Source of the DNA: Sporosarcina sp. FSL K6-3457
Lineage (GTDB): Bacteria; Bacillota; Bacilli; Bacillales_A; Planococcaceae
DNA length: 64,000 nucleotides
Reading direction: 5' to 3'
NCBI RefSeq assembly: GCF_038007285.1
Contig: NZ_JBBOWX010000001.1
Span: 2,559,501 to 2,623,500, forward strand
Position 1 is the first letter of the stretch, and each line of letters opens with the position of its first letter. A model generated the notes under the pieces. The model had not been told where the DNA came from. It saw nothing but the letters and a program-made list of their open reading frames with translations, and did no database searches. Positions 14,562-22,133 of the stretch are shown here, piece by piece. The position numbers were made by a program, and so were the translations under genes.

Positions 14562-15281
14562 TTAACTACCGAGGTCCTTTAACAACATCTCAGCAATCTT
14601 CACTTGACCCTTACCGGTGATTAGCGTCGTATGAGTTTGGACATCACCTTCTGTCCTTTTAACGATAGTTGGTCTAACTTCGAACAACCCCTGCATTAAA
14701 TATTGTTGTTTCGGATTATTCTTTTCTCGACCCTCTTTAATGAGATAGCCCTTTTCCCTCAACCAATCGAAAAGTTTGTTTCTCCCAATGTTGATTCCGT
14801 GATTGTCGTAAATCGTTTTTACAAATGAACCGATACTGACCGCCGCTTCGCTTGTTTCAACAATCTTTCCGAAATCGGTATAACGTTTATTAGCTTGAAT
14901 TTCGTTTTGTAATTGCATGATTTTTTGTTGTTGGAAATCCATCGCTCTTTTAATGACCATCTCAGGACTGTTCCACATTCTTTCTAAGTGGAGGAAATAC
15001 TGACGCGCTTGTTTCCCCTTTTCAGAGCGTTGGATCATGGCGATTTCTTTTGCCATGTCGAGTTTCATGTTGTGGTCGTCAATTTCTCGTTTAGCTCCGT
15101 TATTTACAACCGTGAAACTTTTAACGCTTGCGAAGTCCGCGTCTTCAATAAAGCCGTACTGCAGCATTCTTTCGAACCAACTGTTATAACGCTCGGTCAC
15201 TTCCAAAAAGCTATAAAGATCTCGACCGCTTACAAGAATTTCGCCGTTACCATTTTGTGATGTCGTTATTAATTGATCCAT
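14562..15281 (-). CDS. Phage antirepressor (AntA/AntB plus C-terminal ANT domain)
   Basis: ATG 15281 behind AAAAGGAGGAAGTTCG. Residues 12-80 (VSGRDLYSFLEVTERYNSWFERM, EIDDHNMKLDMAKEIAM) are the AntA/AntB domain. The C-terminal half (IGRNKLFDWLREKGYLI, TLITGKGQVKIAEML) is the KilAC/ANT DNA-binding domain, with a coiled segment between. Such proteins inactivate phage repressors and trigger lytic growth. Length 239 is typical. Here it lies in the early operon behind a palindromic control region. Confidence 0.9.
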   Translation of the reverse strand: MDQLITTSQNGNGEILVSGRDLYSFLEVTERYNSWFERMLQYGFIEDADFASVKSFTVVNNGAKREIDDHNMKLDMAKEIAMIQRSEKGKQARQYFLHLERMWNSPEMVIKRAMDFQQQKIMQLQNEIQANKRYTDFGKIVETSEAAVSIGSFVKTIYDNHGINIGRNKLFDWLREKGYLIKEGREKNNPKQQYLMQGLFEVRPTIVKRTEGDVQTHTTLITGKGQVKIAEMLLKDLGS

Positions 15282-15333
15282 CGAACTTCCTCCTTTTGGT
15301 AGGTTTCTATCTTTTTATGGGGAATAGTGTCAG

Positions 15334-15348
15334 ATAACTTGTTATACT
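15334..15348 (+). promoter_or_regulatory. Palindrome overlapping an extended -10 promoter
   Basis: The 12-bp palindrome ATAACTTGTTAT (15334-15345) overlaps TGTTATACT (15340-15348), an extended -10 for the plus-strand 56-residue gene. It also lies just upstream of the antirepressor gene on the other strand. A repressor bound there could control both directions. Confidence 0.5.
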
Positions 15349-15390
15349 GTAATTGCGAACCCGGACATCTCCTGATAGGAGGTGAACCTA

Positions 15391-15561
15391 TTGGACAAAA
15401 ACGAAGTAGTACTACAATTGACTTTAAAACTACTTGATAAATTTGATTACAAAATAGAGGATTACGGTGGGACTCCTTTAAAAGAACACGCAGAAATTAG
15501 TTCTAAAATTGCATCCCAAATATTTAATGCTATCCACGATGAAATACTCAAAGATGAATAA
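15391..15561 (+). CDS. Small plus-strand phage protein, 56 aa
   Basis: TTG 15391 behind a perfect AGGAGGTGAACCTA, with an extended -10 about 45 bases upstream. Acidic, helical, no cysteine. It is the only plus-strand gene inside the minus-strand early block and ends 12 bases from a convergent gene. Function unknown; opposite orientation suggests expression in the lysogen. Confidence 0.6.
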   Translation: MDKNEVVLQLTLKLLDKFDYKIEDYGGTPLKEHAEISSKIASQIFNAIHDEILKDE

Positions 15562-15573
15562 TTGTTCCAGCAA

Positions 15574-15738
15574 TTATTCAAAGTTCACTTTTCGCGCGTT
15601 TGGTAGATAGTTAAGTAGGTTCAAAATCGTTTCGCAGTTAAGTCTGATTTGTTCGGGTTCGCAACCCTCGTTTTTATTCAGATTCACCAACATCTCGATT
15701 TGTTCTTCAACTATTTGTTGTTTGCGTTCTTCCGTCAT
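15574..15738 (-). CDS. Hypothetical phage protein, 54 aa
   Basis: ATG 15738 behind ATAGGAGGTGAGAGGG. Helical (MTEERKQQIVEEQIEMLVNL). Small conserved-looking early protein, function unknown. Confidence 0.6.
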   Translation of the reverse strand: MTEERKQQIVEEQIEMLVNLNKNEGCEPEQIRLNCETILNLLNYLPNARKVNFE

Positions 15739-15772
15739 CCCTCTCACCTCCTATATAGTAGATTCGTAAATC

Positions 15773-15859
15773 TCACTCAATCTCCAACCCGCAAATCTTG
15801 CAATACTTTGCGTTGATTGGATGGTCCGTGTTTTTGCACCTTGGGCATTTGTGGTTCAT
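15773..15859 (-). CDS. Zinc-ribbon micro-protein, 28 aa
   Basis: ATG 15859 behind ATAGGAGGTACACC. Sequence has CPRC and CKIC about 12 residues apart, a minimal zinc ribbon, and ends GLEIE. Among the smallest plausible genes in the window; strong ribosome binding site. Confidence 0.55.
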   Translation of the reverse strand: MNHKCPRCKNTDHPINAKYCKICGLEIE

Positions 15860-15944
15860 GGTGTACCTCCTATTAATAGTTAGTAGATTAGTAATTCTGA
15901 TCTAGTCATCGTTTCACCAATGAAGATAGTTGCGATTTGTGAAT

Positions 15945-16253
15945 CTAGCTAACTTTGAAATAACCAGTGTTTTCTTCAACCCATTGTGTGTGACGGTCTA
16001 CCCATTCAAACAACTTGTCCGTCGGGAACAATAATCGCCCGACCGCTCTATTGACCGGGAAATCTGGTCTTGCGGTTAACTCTGCTGCTTTGTCATGACT
16101 GATGCGTAACAGAGACATCATTTCTTTTCGCGTTAGCAGAGGTGGTAAATCGCGTTTTTGTAGCGACTCACTCATGAACGATTGAACTTCTTCCCGAAGT
16201 ACAGGCCTTAACGCTTCTGCAAGTTTGTCGTAGTCAAATTCCATGGTTATCAT
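15945..16253 (-). CDS. Excisionase-like helix-turn-helix protein, 102 aa
   Basis: ATG 16253 chosen because AAAGGAGAG lies just upstream. The C-terminal half (PPLLTRKEMMSLLRISHDKAAELTARPDFPVNRAVGRLLFPTDKLFEW split over residues 40-88) is the MerR/excisionase-type winged helix used by phage excisionases and small activators. It is the second gene after the Cro-like regulator. Excisionase or early activator; not distinguishable from sequence. Confidence 0.6.
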   Translation of the reverse strand: MITMEFDYDKLAEALRPVLREEVQSFMSESLQKRDLPPLLTRKEMMSLLRISHDKAAELTARPDFPVNRAVGRLLFPTDKLFEWVDRHTQWVEENTGYFKVS

Positions 16254-16401
16254 GTCAAACTCTCCTTTCTCACTCTCCACACCCACCAATCAAAGTTCGA
16301 AGTCTTGGCGTAACCTATTGGCGTGGCTCCCTTCTATAGAAGAAGATCGTGGCCGACTCCGCTCTTTCGAACTTTCGTTGCTGGGTGTGAGGTATATATT
16401 T

Positions 16402-16638
16402 TTATACGACCGCTTGTCCATTTTTACACTTTACGTGGATTCTATTCTCAAAAAAATATGAAGTCTCTACGTCGAGCGTTTTTGCTATCAGTTCTAACTC
16501 CTTAATACTGATGGGACGTTTTCCACGTTCTTTCATATTGTATCCCGATACTGTGATATCAAGCTTACTAGCGATGAAAGTTTGAGAGATTCCTTTCGAA
16601 ATCCTCAATTCACTCACCTTTTCGTGAATTTCCATCAT
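16402..16638 (-). CDS. Cro-like XRE regulator, 78 aa
   Basis: ATG 16638 (or 16635) behind GGAAGGCGGTGAC. XRE helix-turn-helix at residues 8-60 (LRISKGISQTFIASKLDITVSGYN). First gene of the minus-strand early transcript, divergent from the CI-like repressor, with dyad operators in the shared control region. Expected to repress lysogeny genes and its own promoter. The coding sequence itself contains a CACTTTACGTGGA near 16425 resembling the operator. Confidence 0.75.
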   Translation of the reverse strand: MMEIHEKVSELRISKGISQTFIASKLDITVSGYNMKERGKRPISIKELELIAKTLDVETSYFFENRIHVKCKNGQAVV

Positions 16639-16655
16639 GTCACCGCCTTCCAAAA

Positions 16656-16711
16656 TCCACTTTATGTGGAACTCCTAATTACATATTAACTCCACGTTAA
16701 GTGGATGTCAA
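16656..16711 (-). promoter_or_regulatory. Early (cro) promoter with two 15-bp operators
   Basis: On the minus strand TTGACA (16706-16711) and TAATAT (16683-16688) are separated by exactly 17 bp. Those 17 bp contain the dyad TCCAC-GTTAA-GTGGA (16691-16705). A second dyad TCCAC-TTTAT-GTGGA lies at 16656-16670 in the 5' leader. A repressor on these sites would block polymerase directly. A third degenerate copy lies near 16720-16734. Confidence 0.8.
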
Positions 16712-16740
16712 CACTTTTATTAACTTTTCGTGGAATCTAT

Positions 16741-16768
16741 TTAACGCTACGTGAAATATTGATATTAT
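16741..16768 (+). promoter_or_regulatory. Lysogeny (repressor) promoter
   Basis: TTAACG (16741-16746) and TATTAT (16763-16768) with a 16-bp spacer that contains ACGTGAA, a half operator. It drives the plus-strand repressor. AACGAGAGG ahead of ATG 16803 is the ribosome binding site. Confidence 0.55.
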
Positions 16769-16802
16769 TAAAGAACAAATAAATAACGAGAGGATTAAAA
16801 TC

Positions 16803-17171
16803 ATGAGTTTAGGTAAGCGATTAGGACACGAGAGAACAAAAAGAAATTGGTCCCAAAAATTTGTTGCTGAAAAAATTGGAATCACAAATACCGTCCTATC
16901 CAATTACGAAAGAGATTATCGAGATCCGGACACTGAAACACTAACTAAATTAGCTGATCTCTATGAAGTTAAAGTAGACTACTTACTAGGTAGGTCCAGT
17001 AATACTAGTTCTGAACATGTTAATGAAGATAAAGCTTTTTATATGGGTCGGATAGCAGCCGAATTCCCTGACATTGATTTGATGTTCAGAGATTTGGAGT
17101 CGCTGGACGCAGAAGAGATGAAAGAAGTATATGATTATATTAAGTTTAAGGTGAGTCAGAAAAAACAGTAA
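16803..17171 (+). CDS. CI-like XRE repressor, 122 aa
   Basis: ATG 16803. Residues 5-65 are an XRE helix-turn-helix (LGHERTKRNWSQKFVAEKIGITNTVLSNYERDYRDPD...YLLGRS) as in Xre/ImmR repressors. The short C-terminal part is helical and acidic with no LexA-type protease domain. That fits induction by proteolysis through the ImmA/IrrE protease encoded 0.5 kb downstream, as in ICEBs1 ImmR/ImmA, rather than RecA-driven self-cleavage. First gene of the lysogeny operon. Confidence 0.85.
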   Translation: MSLGKRLGHERTKRNWSQKFVAEKIGITNTVLSNYERDYRDPDTETLTKLADLYEVKVDYLLGRSSNTSSEHVNEDKAFYMGRIAAEFPDIDLMFRDLESLDAEEMKEVYDYIKFKVSQKKQ

Positions 17172-17184
17172 GGAGTGGATTGCG

Positions 17185-17631
17185 TTGGCCAAACTGTGTG
17201 CAATATGTGAAAAAGAAGCCTCTATAATGGACAGGCGTAAAATTGCAAACGATGATTTTTTATGTATGGATTGTTTTAAAAAAGCAACAAGTCTTACAAC
17301 TAAGCAAATGCTTAAACTAAAAACCGTCACCGCGGATGAAATCAGAGAGTCTATCATCAAATCTGGTCATAAAATAAAAAAACACACACCGCCAACTTTG
17401 GAAGAGTTAGAAGAACAATTAAATCCGACTATCAAATGTCCTAAATGCGCTTCTAAAAATTTACAATTCATGCAAAATAATAAAAAGGCGTTCTCGGTAG
17501 GTAAAGCAGCTGGTGGCGCAATATTGACTGGTGGCGTAGGTGCATTGGCTGGTTTCGCCGGAAAAAAAGGCGATGACCAATGGAGATGTAATAATTGTGG
17601 AGATATTTTTACAACTAAGAATAAAAAGTAA
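17185..17631 (+). CDS. DUF4428 zinc protein with Gly-rich membrane segment, 148 aa
   Basis: TTG 17185 behind AAGGAGTGGATTGCG. N-terminal DUF4428-like zinc domain (CAICEKEASIMDRRKI, CMDCFKK), then a second ribbon whose CxxC halves (CPKCASKN, CNNCGD) bracket a glycine/alanine helix (SVGKAAGGAILTGGVGALAG) that could insert in the membrane. Situated between repressor and protease genes, it is expressed in the lysogen; a superinfection-immunity role is possible but unproven. Confidence 0.65.
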   Translation: MAKLCAICEKEASIMDRRKIANDDFLCMDCFKKATSLTTKQMLKLKTVTADEIRESIIKSGHKIKKHTPPTLEELEEQLNPTIKCPKCASKNLQFMQNNKKAFSVGKAAGGAILTGGVGALAGFAGKKGDDQWRCNNCGDIFTTKNKK

Positions 17632-17711
17632 TCAACTTTAATCGGTGTGCATTTTCGTACGCCTTTTCTTTTACCCGCCAAACCAAACATACATTCTAAG
17701 GAGGTCATTAC

Positions 17712-18167
17712 TTGTATACATACTTAGAGGACTTTATACGCGACTTGTACATATCGATAGGCATTACCACCCCCGCCGATATGGATATGTGGGTAATAGC
17801 GAAAAGGTTAGAAGTAGAGATTGTCTACAAAAGAAGTGCGTATAGATTCGACAATGAAGTCATCCTAGTGAGAGGTACGAAACGCGAGGAGTGGATGGAA
17901 TTCGGACATGAAGTTTGTCACTTTTTGCGACATAGCGGCAATCAGTTGAACATGCACCCGCTATTCAGGAAATTGCAAGAATGGCAGGCTGAAAGTTTTA
18001 TGTATCATTTCTGCGTTCCTACATTTATGCTGCACGAATTGGATTTGCCGCGCAATCGTAGAAAAGCGATATGGGAGATTCAGAAAGCATTCAGTGTATC
18101 TTACGAATTCGCAGAAATTAGATTGGAAAAATTCACGCAGCAACATGCATATGCGATGTTGTCTTAA
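17712..18167 (+). CDS. ImmA/IrrE family metallo-endopeptidase
   Basis: TTG 17712 behind TAAGGAGGTCATTA. Contains HEVCH at residues 66-70 (HExxH zinc motif) and the downstream glutamate in WQAESF (E94), the full catalytic set of the ImmA/IrrE family. In ICEBs1 and related elements this protease cleaves the ImmR repressor on induction; here the likely substrate is the CI-like XRE protein. Length 151 is usual for phage versions. Confidence 0.88.
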   Translation: MYTYLEDFIRDLYISIGITTPADMDMWVIAKRLEVEIVYKRSAYRFDNEVILVRGTKREEWMEFGHEVCHFLRHSGNQLNMHPLFRKLQEWQAESFMYHFCVPTFMLHELDLPRNRRKAIWEIQKAFSVSYEFAEIRLEKFTQQHAYAMLS

Positions 18168-18185
18168 TTAAAGGGAGGAGATTTC

Positions 18186-19394
18186 GTGCATTGCAAAGAG
18201 TTAATCAAGGGCAAAAAGTGGGTATGTGTCACTGACGGCCCGCGCGATCCAGTCACAGGTAAACGAAGGCAAATATCAAGGCGAGGTAAAACGAAATCTG
18301 AAGCTACAAAAAAAGTACAAGATGCAATAGATAGCTTGAAAGATTTTGGCGTGGACGAAAAAGTAGCAGAGCGAATGACTATTGCCGAACTAGGTTCCTT
18401 ATGGCTTGAAGAATACAGGTTAACCGGTGTGAAACGGTCCACGATTGATTATAAAGAATCGGCGTTAAAGAGGATAAACAGCTACATTGGCAGTGTCAGA
18501 ATTGGCGATTTGACGCTGTATCAATATCAAACAATGCTCAATGACGTTTTCGAAAAAGGTTATGCCACATCAAGTATTGGTGGTTACCATACGACGGTGA
18601 CGATGATGTACAGATATGCAATAAAGCACAAAATGATTAAAAAAAGTCCGATAACTGAAGCGTTCTTGCCGAAGAAAAAACTAACCGTTGATGACATTGA
18701 AAATTATAATGCGAGGGATAAGTTTTTTGAACGCGAAGAATTGGAAGAGTTTTTAGAAACGACAGCTACCAGAGGATTATTATTCGACATGGAGTTTTTT
18801 CACGTTGCTGCATTTAGTGGAATGCGTCCCGGGGAAATATGCGCTTTGAAATGGCCTGATATTAATTTTGAAGAAAATAAAATACGGATCACGAAAACAA
18901 TTTACTCCCCCACTAACAATATGTATGACTTTGACATCGATACGCCGAAGACGACCGAATCTATTAGGACAATCGAGATGGATCAAGGTATAATGGATAT
19001 GCTCGCAGAATTGAAAGAGTACCAGGATAAGGTTAGACAGACAAATTTAAAAGATGATGATTACCAAGATTTGAAACTTGTTTTCAGTCGTCCGAATGGT
19101 CGCCCTTACTTTGTTGGATTTTTCGACCAACGCATGACGAGGTTGCTTAAAAAAACCTCGATCAAAAAACATGCCACTCCCCATATATTACGTCACACGC
19201 ATGTCAGCATGCTCACAGAAGCGGGCGCAGACTTAAACTATATTATGAATCGAGTTGGGCATAAGAACGCTAAAATGACCCGTGAAGTGTATACACATGT
19301 CAGTAAGCGCATGAAGAAAACCGTGAGTGAGGATATGCATAAAAAATTCGGGGATATCGTAAAATCTTCTGCTTTAGCAAGGAAAGAGAAATAA
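18186..19394 (+). CDS. int: Tyrosine site-specific integrase
   Basis: GTG 18186 behind GGGAGGAGATTTC. Arm-type binding domain at residues 1-60, SAM-like core-binding domain at 64-165, catalytic domain at 180-385. All catalytic residues are present: R214 (SGMRPGE), H333 and R336 (PHILRHTH), H359 (VGHKN) and nucleophile Y369 (EVYTHV). It catalyses integration and, with an excisionase, excision. The gene ends about 100 bp from the comGG fragment, the usual position next to the attachment site. Confidence 0.97.
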   Translation: MHCKELIKGKKWVCVTDGPRDPVTGKRRQISRRGKTKSEATKKVQDAIDSLKDFGVDEKVAERMTIAELGSLWLEEYRLTGVKRSTIDYKESALKRINSYIGSVRIGDLTLYQYQTMLNDVFEKGYATSSIGGYHTTVTMMYRYAIKHKMIKKSPITEAFLPKKKLTVDDIENYNARDKFFEREELEEFLETTATRGLLFDMEFFHVAAFSGMRPGEICALKWPDINFEENKIRITKTIYSPTNNMYDFDIDTPKTTESIRTIEMDQGIMDMLAELKEYQDKVRQTNLKDDDYQDLKLVFSRPNGRPYFVGFFDQRMTRLLKKTSIKKHATPHILRHTHVSMLTEAGADLNYIMNRVGHKNAKMTREVYTHVSKRMKKTVSEDMHKKFGDIVKSSALARKEK

Positions 19395-19500
19395 AAGTTA
19401 GCAGAATGTTAGTTTTTCATATTTTCAGTTCTTGCACATAGCCATAAACCGTTGGTATCACAGCATTCTACCTCTCAAATCTATATGATGTAGACTATCA
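19395..19500. other. Prophage right attachment-site region
   Basis: This 106-bp noncoding stretch separates the integrase stop from recognisable comGG codons. The crossover core must lie here, or slightly into the comGG remnant, because on the minus strand comGG reads normally down to about 19505 and then ends in non-homologous codons at 19458. The other attachment site is outside the window, so the core cannot be delimited. Confidence 0.65.
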
Positions 19501-19598
19501 TGCCATGAAACGAGGGTGAAAAGAAAGAGACTGACGAAAAATAATAAAATAATCGCTGCCGCAAGCATAGCACCGCGTTCATTCTGGATAAATCCCAA
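19458..19598 (-). pseudogene. comGG: comGG, truncated by prophage insertion
   Basis: TTG 19598 six bases after GTAAGGGGG, overlapping the end of comGF, opens a 46-codon frame. Its first 30 residues look like a minor pseudopilin start: short leader, ERGAML, then a hydrophobic helix (AAAIILLFFVSLFLFTLV). The frame then runs into SWHDSL... and stops at 19458. ComGG proteins are normally about 120-140 residues, so roughly three quarters are missing. The integrase lies directly beyond. ComGG is required for pseudopilus assembly in B. subtilis. Confidence 0.75.
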
Positions 19599-20016
19599 CG
19601 GCGAACCCCCTTACGTTAACGGAACCATCCACCATCGTCACAAAGGCAGTCAAAGTCGTACTATCAAAGGTAAATGTTACAGCTTGTATACCTGTAAATA
19701 GCGGAATATGTCCACTCCCAGCCACTCGCTTTCTTATGACAGTGCCACTTTGTTCAATCGTAACAGATCCATGATTATTTTGAAGATGAATAACTTTTCC
19801 CGCATTCAGCAATTGAATTTCTTTGACATTTGCAAGAAGTTGCTGCAATTCGACAGAGAATAATTCCCATTGCGTGGACGAGTAATCTGCGTATTGTTGA
19901 TCAATTGGACCTTTCCAAAAGAAAAACAGCAGAAAAAGGTGGATGAAAGCTGTCATAATAAGAAGTTGAAAGATATTTTCTAGCAGTGTATAGCCCTGTT
20001 CATCCATCTTCTTCAT
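19579..20016 (-). CDS. comGF: Competence pseudopilin-like protein ComGF
   Basis: ATG 20016 overlaps the comGE stop (TGATG); an alternative ATG is at 20028. The N-terminus MKKMDEQGYTLLENIFQLLIM is a type IV-pilin-like processing region followed by a hydrophobic helix. The rest (LQQLLANVKEIQLLNAGKVIHLQ) matches ComGF. It is a minor component of the competence pseudopilus needed for DNA uptake. It overlaps comGG by 20 bases. Confidence 0.88.
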   Translation of the reverse strand: MKKMDEQGYTLLENIFQLLIMTAFIHLFLLFFFWKGPIDQQYADYSSTQWELFSVELQQLLANVKEIQLLNAGKVIHLQNNHGSVTIEQSGTVIRKRVAGSGHIPLFTGIQAVTFTFDSTTLTAFVTMVDGSVNVRGFAVGIYPE

Positions 20017-20312
20017 CAACCGACACATTTCCTAATATCCTTATCGACTACACGATACGATACACAGACAGCTTGTCCTTCAATCGACCAGTCATAATCG
20101 ATCCCGTCTATCTCACGGCCACCTTCCAGCAAGCCATACGCCTTAAAATAGATAGCCCCCTGAAGAGCCGTTTCCGCTGCGTACATTTGCGACTTTTTCA
20201 TCTGTAACTTCAAGGTCATTGTTGTCGCTAAAGGAAGTAGTGTTCCAAAGACGGTCATGACAATCATCAGCGTTAGTATTGCCTCAGACCATGAATAACC
20301 TCCCTCATTCAT
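20016..20312 (-). CDS. comGE: Competence minor pseudopilin ComGE
   Basis: ATG 20312 overlaps the comGD end. Residues 1-30 (MNEGGYSWSEAILTLMIVMTVFG) form the prepilin-like N-terminus with E10 as the conserved glutamate equivalent. At 98 residues it matches ComGE size. Minor pseudopilin in the comG operon; processed by ComC peptidase in relatives. Confidence 0.8.
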   Translation of the reverse strand: MNEGGYSWSEAILTLMIVMTVFGTLLPLATTMTLKLQMKKSQMYAAETALQGAIYFKAYGLLEGGREIDGIDYDWSIEGQAVCVSYRVVDKDIRKCVG

Positions 20313-20745
20313 AAATAATCATCCTCCCACGCTGAAATTGAAAGCGTATTTCAATTAGACCAGAACTTGTTTCCAGTACAAACGTGCCTGATTTCACAAT
20401 ATCTCCGTTAGCATGAAATTCAACTGCTCTCATACGACTTGAATCGACTAATCTCATACCTGCTGGAAAATCTGTCCTTGCAAATTCAAATTTCCCCGGC
20501 ACCGATGTAATGTACGTCGCACCCGAATTCATGAAATCTAATTTCGTCCCCACATGATTCGCCATGGAATACGCCTGTAAATTATGAATCGATGCAATAA
20601 ACGCTTGCAATCCATCTTCTTCTGAGACAGTTCGTATCCACCTATCGCCAATCGGCAAAATAACAGCGGTTATAATCGATACAATAGATAAGACGAGAAT
20701 CATTTCTAGAAACGTGAAACCACTTTCCTTATTGTCCTTCACCAC
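20305..20745 (-). CDS. comGD: Competence minor pseudopilin ComGD
   Basis: GTG 20745 (or the adjacent GTG 20742), five bases after the comGC stop. The class III signal SGFTFLEMILVLSIVSIIT shows the cleavage site G/F and conserved glutamate. The globular domain (EDGLQAFIASIHNLQAYSMA, ... IEIRFQFQRGRMIIYE) matches GspH/ComGD. Minor pseudopilin of the DNA-uptake pilus. Confidence 0.9.
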   Translation of the reverse strand: MVKDNKESGFTFLEMILVLSIVSIITAVILPIGDRWIRTVSEEDGLQAFIASIHNLQAYSMANHVGTKLDFMNSGATYITSVPGKFEFARTDFPAGMRLVDSSRMRAVEFHANGDIVKSGTFVLETSSGLIEIRFQFQRGRMIIYE

Positions 20746-20749
20746 CCGC

Positions 20750-21076
20750 TCATGGATTTGTAGATCCCCCCGCCACTTCTACTTTACCTTCCGTGTTAAT
20801 GGATAGCTGCCGCCCATCTGGACATTGCGGATTTTCAGGTAGGTATTCCTTATCTGTTAAATCTGCTAGACTTGTAGGCATCTGTTTTTCATCCATTTTA
20901 AACGCCTCTACCTGCCCTTCAACCATTTTCACATAGGCCGCACACCCTTTTTCATCAATTGACCTGGAATGCTTTGTTACATTCGGAATAGCGATTAGGA
21001 TAAGCATTGAAATGATGAGGAGAACAATCATCATTTCAATCAAAGTGAATCCATATTCTTCCTTATACTTTTTCAT
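20750..21076 (-). CDS. comGC: Major competence pseudopilin ComGC
   Basis: ATG 21076 behind GAAAGGAGAAAATAG. Prepilin motif EYGFTLIEMMIVLLIISML with cleavage before F10 and E14. Two cysteines (C45, C85) can form the intramolecular disulfide known for ComGC. At 108 residues it is the normal size. It is the main subunit of the pseudopilus that pulls DNA to ComEA/ComEC. Confidence 0.95.
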   Translation of the reverse strand: MKKYKEEYGFTLIEMMIVLLIISMLILIAIPNVTKHSRSIDEKGCAAYVKMVEGQVEAFKMDEKQMPTSLADLTDKEYLPENPQCPDGRQLSINTEGKVEVAGGSTNP

Positions 21077-21089
21077 CTATTTTCTCCTT

Positions 21090-22133
21090 TCATAATTTAT
21101 TCATCATGCCGTAAACTGGTAGGAGCAAGGCAAGATAAGCAGCTAAAATACAAATGGCAATGATACTAAAAAGAGCTGGCTGAAGCACAGCTAAAGCTCT
21201 CGTTAACATATCATCTATTGCCTCAGCTAGATGCTCACTATAAATGAGTAGCTCTTTCGCCAAATAACCACTGTCCGATCCATGCTCGGCAAATGCAGCT
21301 AATTGAGTGCTCAGACCTGCTGTCATGTAGGTGGCTGTGTGGAATGGCTCTCCGAAAACAACTAATTCTTTTACATTACTAGCAATTTCACTGAGTACAA
21401 TATCCAGATGTTGGTCAATCAAGACATCAAGGGCATTTTGCATAGAAAGCCCTGATTGTAACAAACTTCCTATTTCACTTGCAAAATCGCGCGTTTTTAG
21501 CATCGAAAAAAAAGTAGCTACGACAGGAATTGACATCATGATACGAATTTTAGTTTTAGGTTCAAATTTTTTGTAAATGACGACGCATAGTAACGTTAAT
21601 AACATAATCAGCAACACCAAACTTATTACAACGTCAGGAATCTTTGTCACAATCGATGGTAAGCTGGATACAAATCCATTCGCTCCACTGTGTCTAGTCA
21701 ATGCAAGAGCTTCCATGTTAGGCAAGAAAAAACGCCGAAAAGCAAGAAGCAAGACACTGATAAAGACAAATAGAACAATCGGATATGCCAAAAGGTTTTT
21801 TAATTTCTTTTGTTTTTCTTCTTTTCTCCTCAAACGGGCTGCCATCCCTTTCAAAGCTAACGCAAGTCGCCCATCCAATTCCGCAATGGCAACAGGGAGA
21901 AGCGTACTTGAAGAAAAATCAAATCTCCCTAAGATATGTGTCACACCGAGCCCTTGCTTAAAGTCATCATTAATGATCGCTAAAACAGTAGCGTACTCTT
22001 TCATATGATGTGGCAATAACAATGTGATACCGTCATGAAATGTATATCCCTCCATCAACAAAACAGCAAGTCGCTCTAGAAATTCTGGGCGATTGTGAAG
22101 TCTATTTCTTTGTTGAAATAGTATTTTAGGCAT
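21090..22133 (-). CDS. comGB: Competence pilus polytopic membrane protein ComGB
   Basis: ATG 22133 overlaps the comGA end by 8 bases. GspF/PilC family: two cytoplasmic helical domains and three transmembrane segments near residues 110-135, 160-190 and 318-340 (ALFSIIAICILAAYLALLLP). Inner-membrane platform that connects the ComGA ATPase with the pseudopilins. Length 347 is typical. Confidence 0.93.
   Translation of the reverse strand: MPKILFQQRNRLHNRPEFLERLAVLLMEGYTFHDGITLLLPHHMKEYATVLAIINDDFKQGLGVTHILGRFDFSSSTLLPVAIAELDGRLALALKGMAARLRRKEEKQKKLKNLLAYPIVLFVFISVLLLAFRRFFLPNMEALALTRHSGANGFVSSLPSIVTKIPDVVISLVLLIMLLTLLCVVIYKKFEPKTKIRIMMSIPVVATFFSMLKTRDFASEIGSLLQSGLSMQNALDVLIDQHLDIVLSEIASNVKELVVFGEPFHTATYMTAGLSTQLAAFAEHGSDSGYLAKELLIYSEHLAEAIDDMLTRALAVLQPALFSIIAICILAAYLALLLPVYGMMNKL

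Larger units (their letters stand above)
1..19500. mobile_element. Temperate prophage, early and lysogeny half (left end outside window)
   Basis: The interval has the classic temperate siphophage layout: an early operon on the minus strand (dUTPase, SSB, YopX, replication initiator, RecT module, antirepressor, Cro-like regulator) and a plus-strand lysogeny module (CI-like repressor, DUF4428 protein, ImmA/IrrE protease, tyrosine integrase). Integrase ends at 19394 and the chromosomal comG operon is recognisable from about 19510, so the right attachment site lies in 19395-19500. No capsid, tail, terminase or lysis genes are visible; they must lie left of position 1. Most genes carry strong Shine-Dalgarno sequences and overlap by 1-8 bases. 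No obviously broken gene was found in the visible part. Confidence 0.93.
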
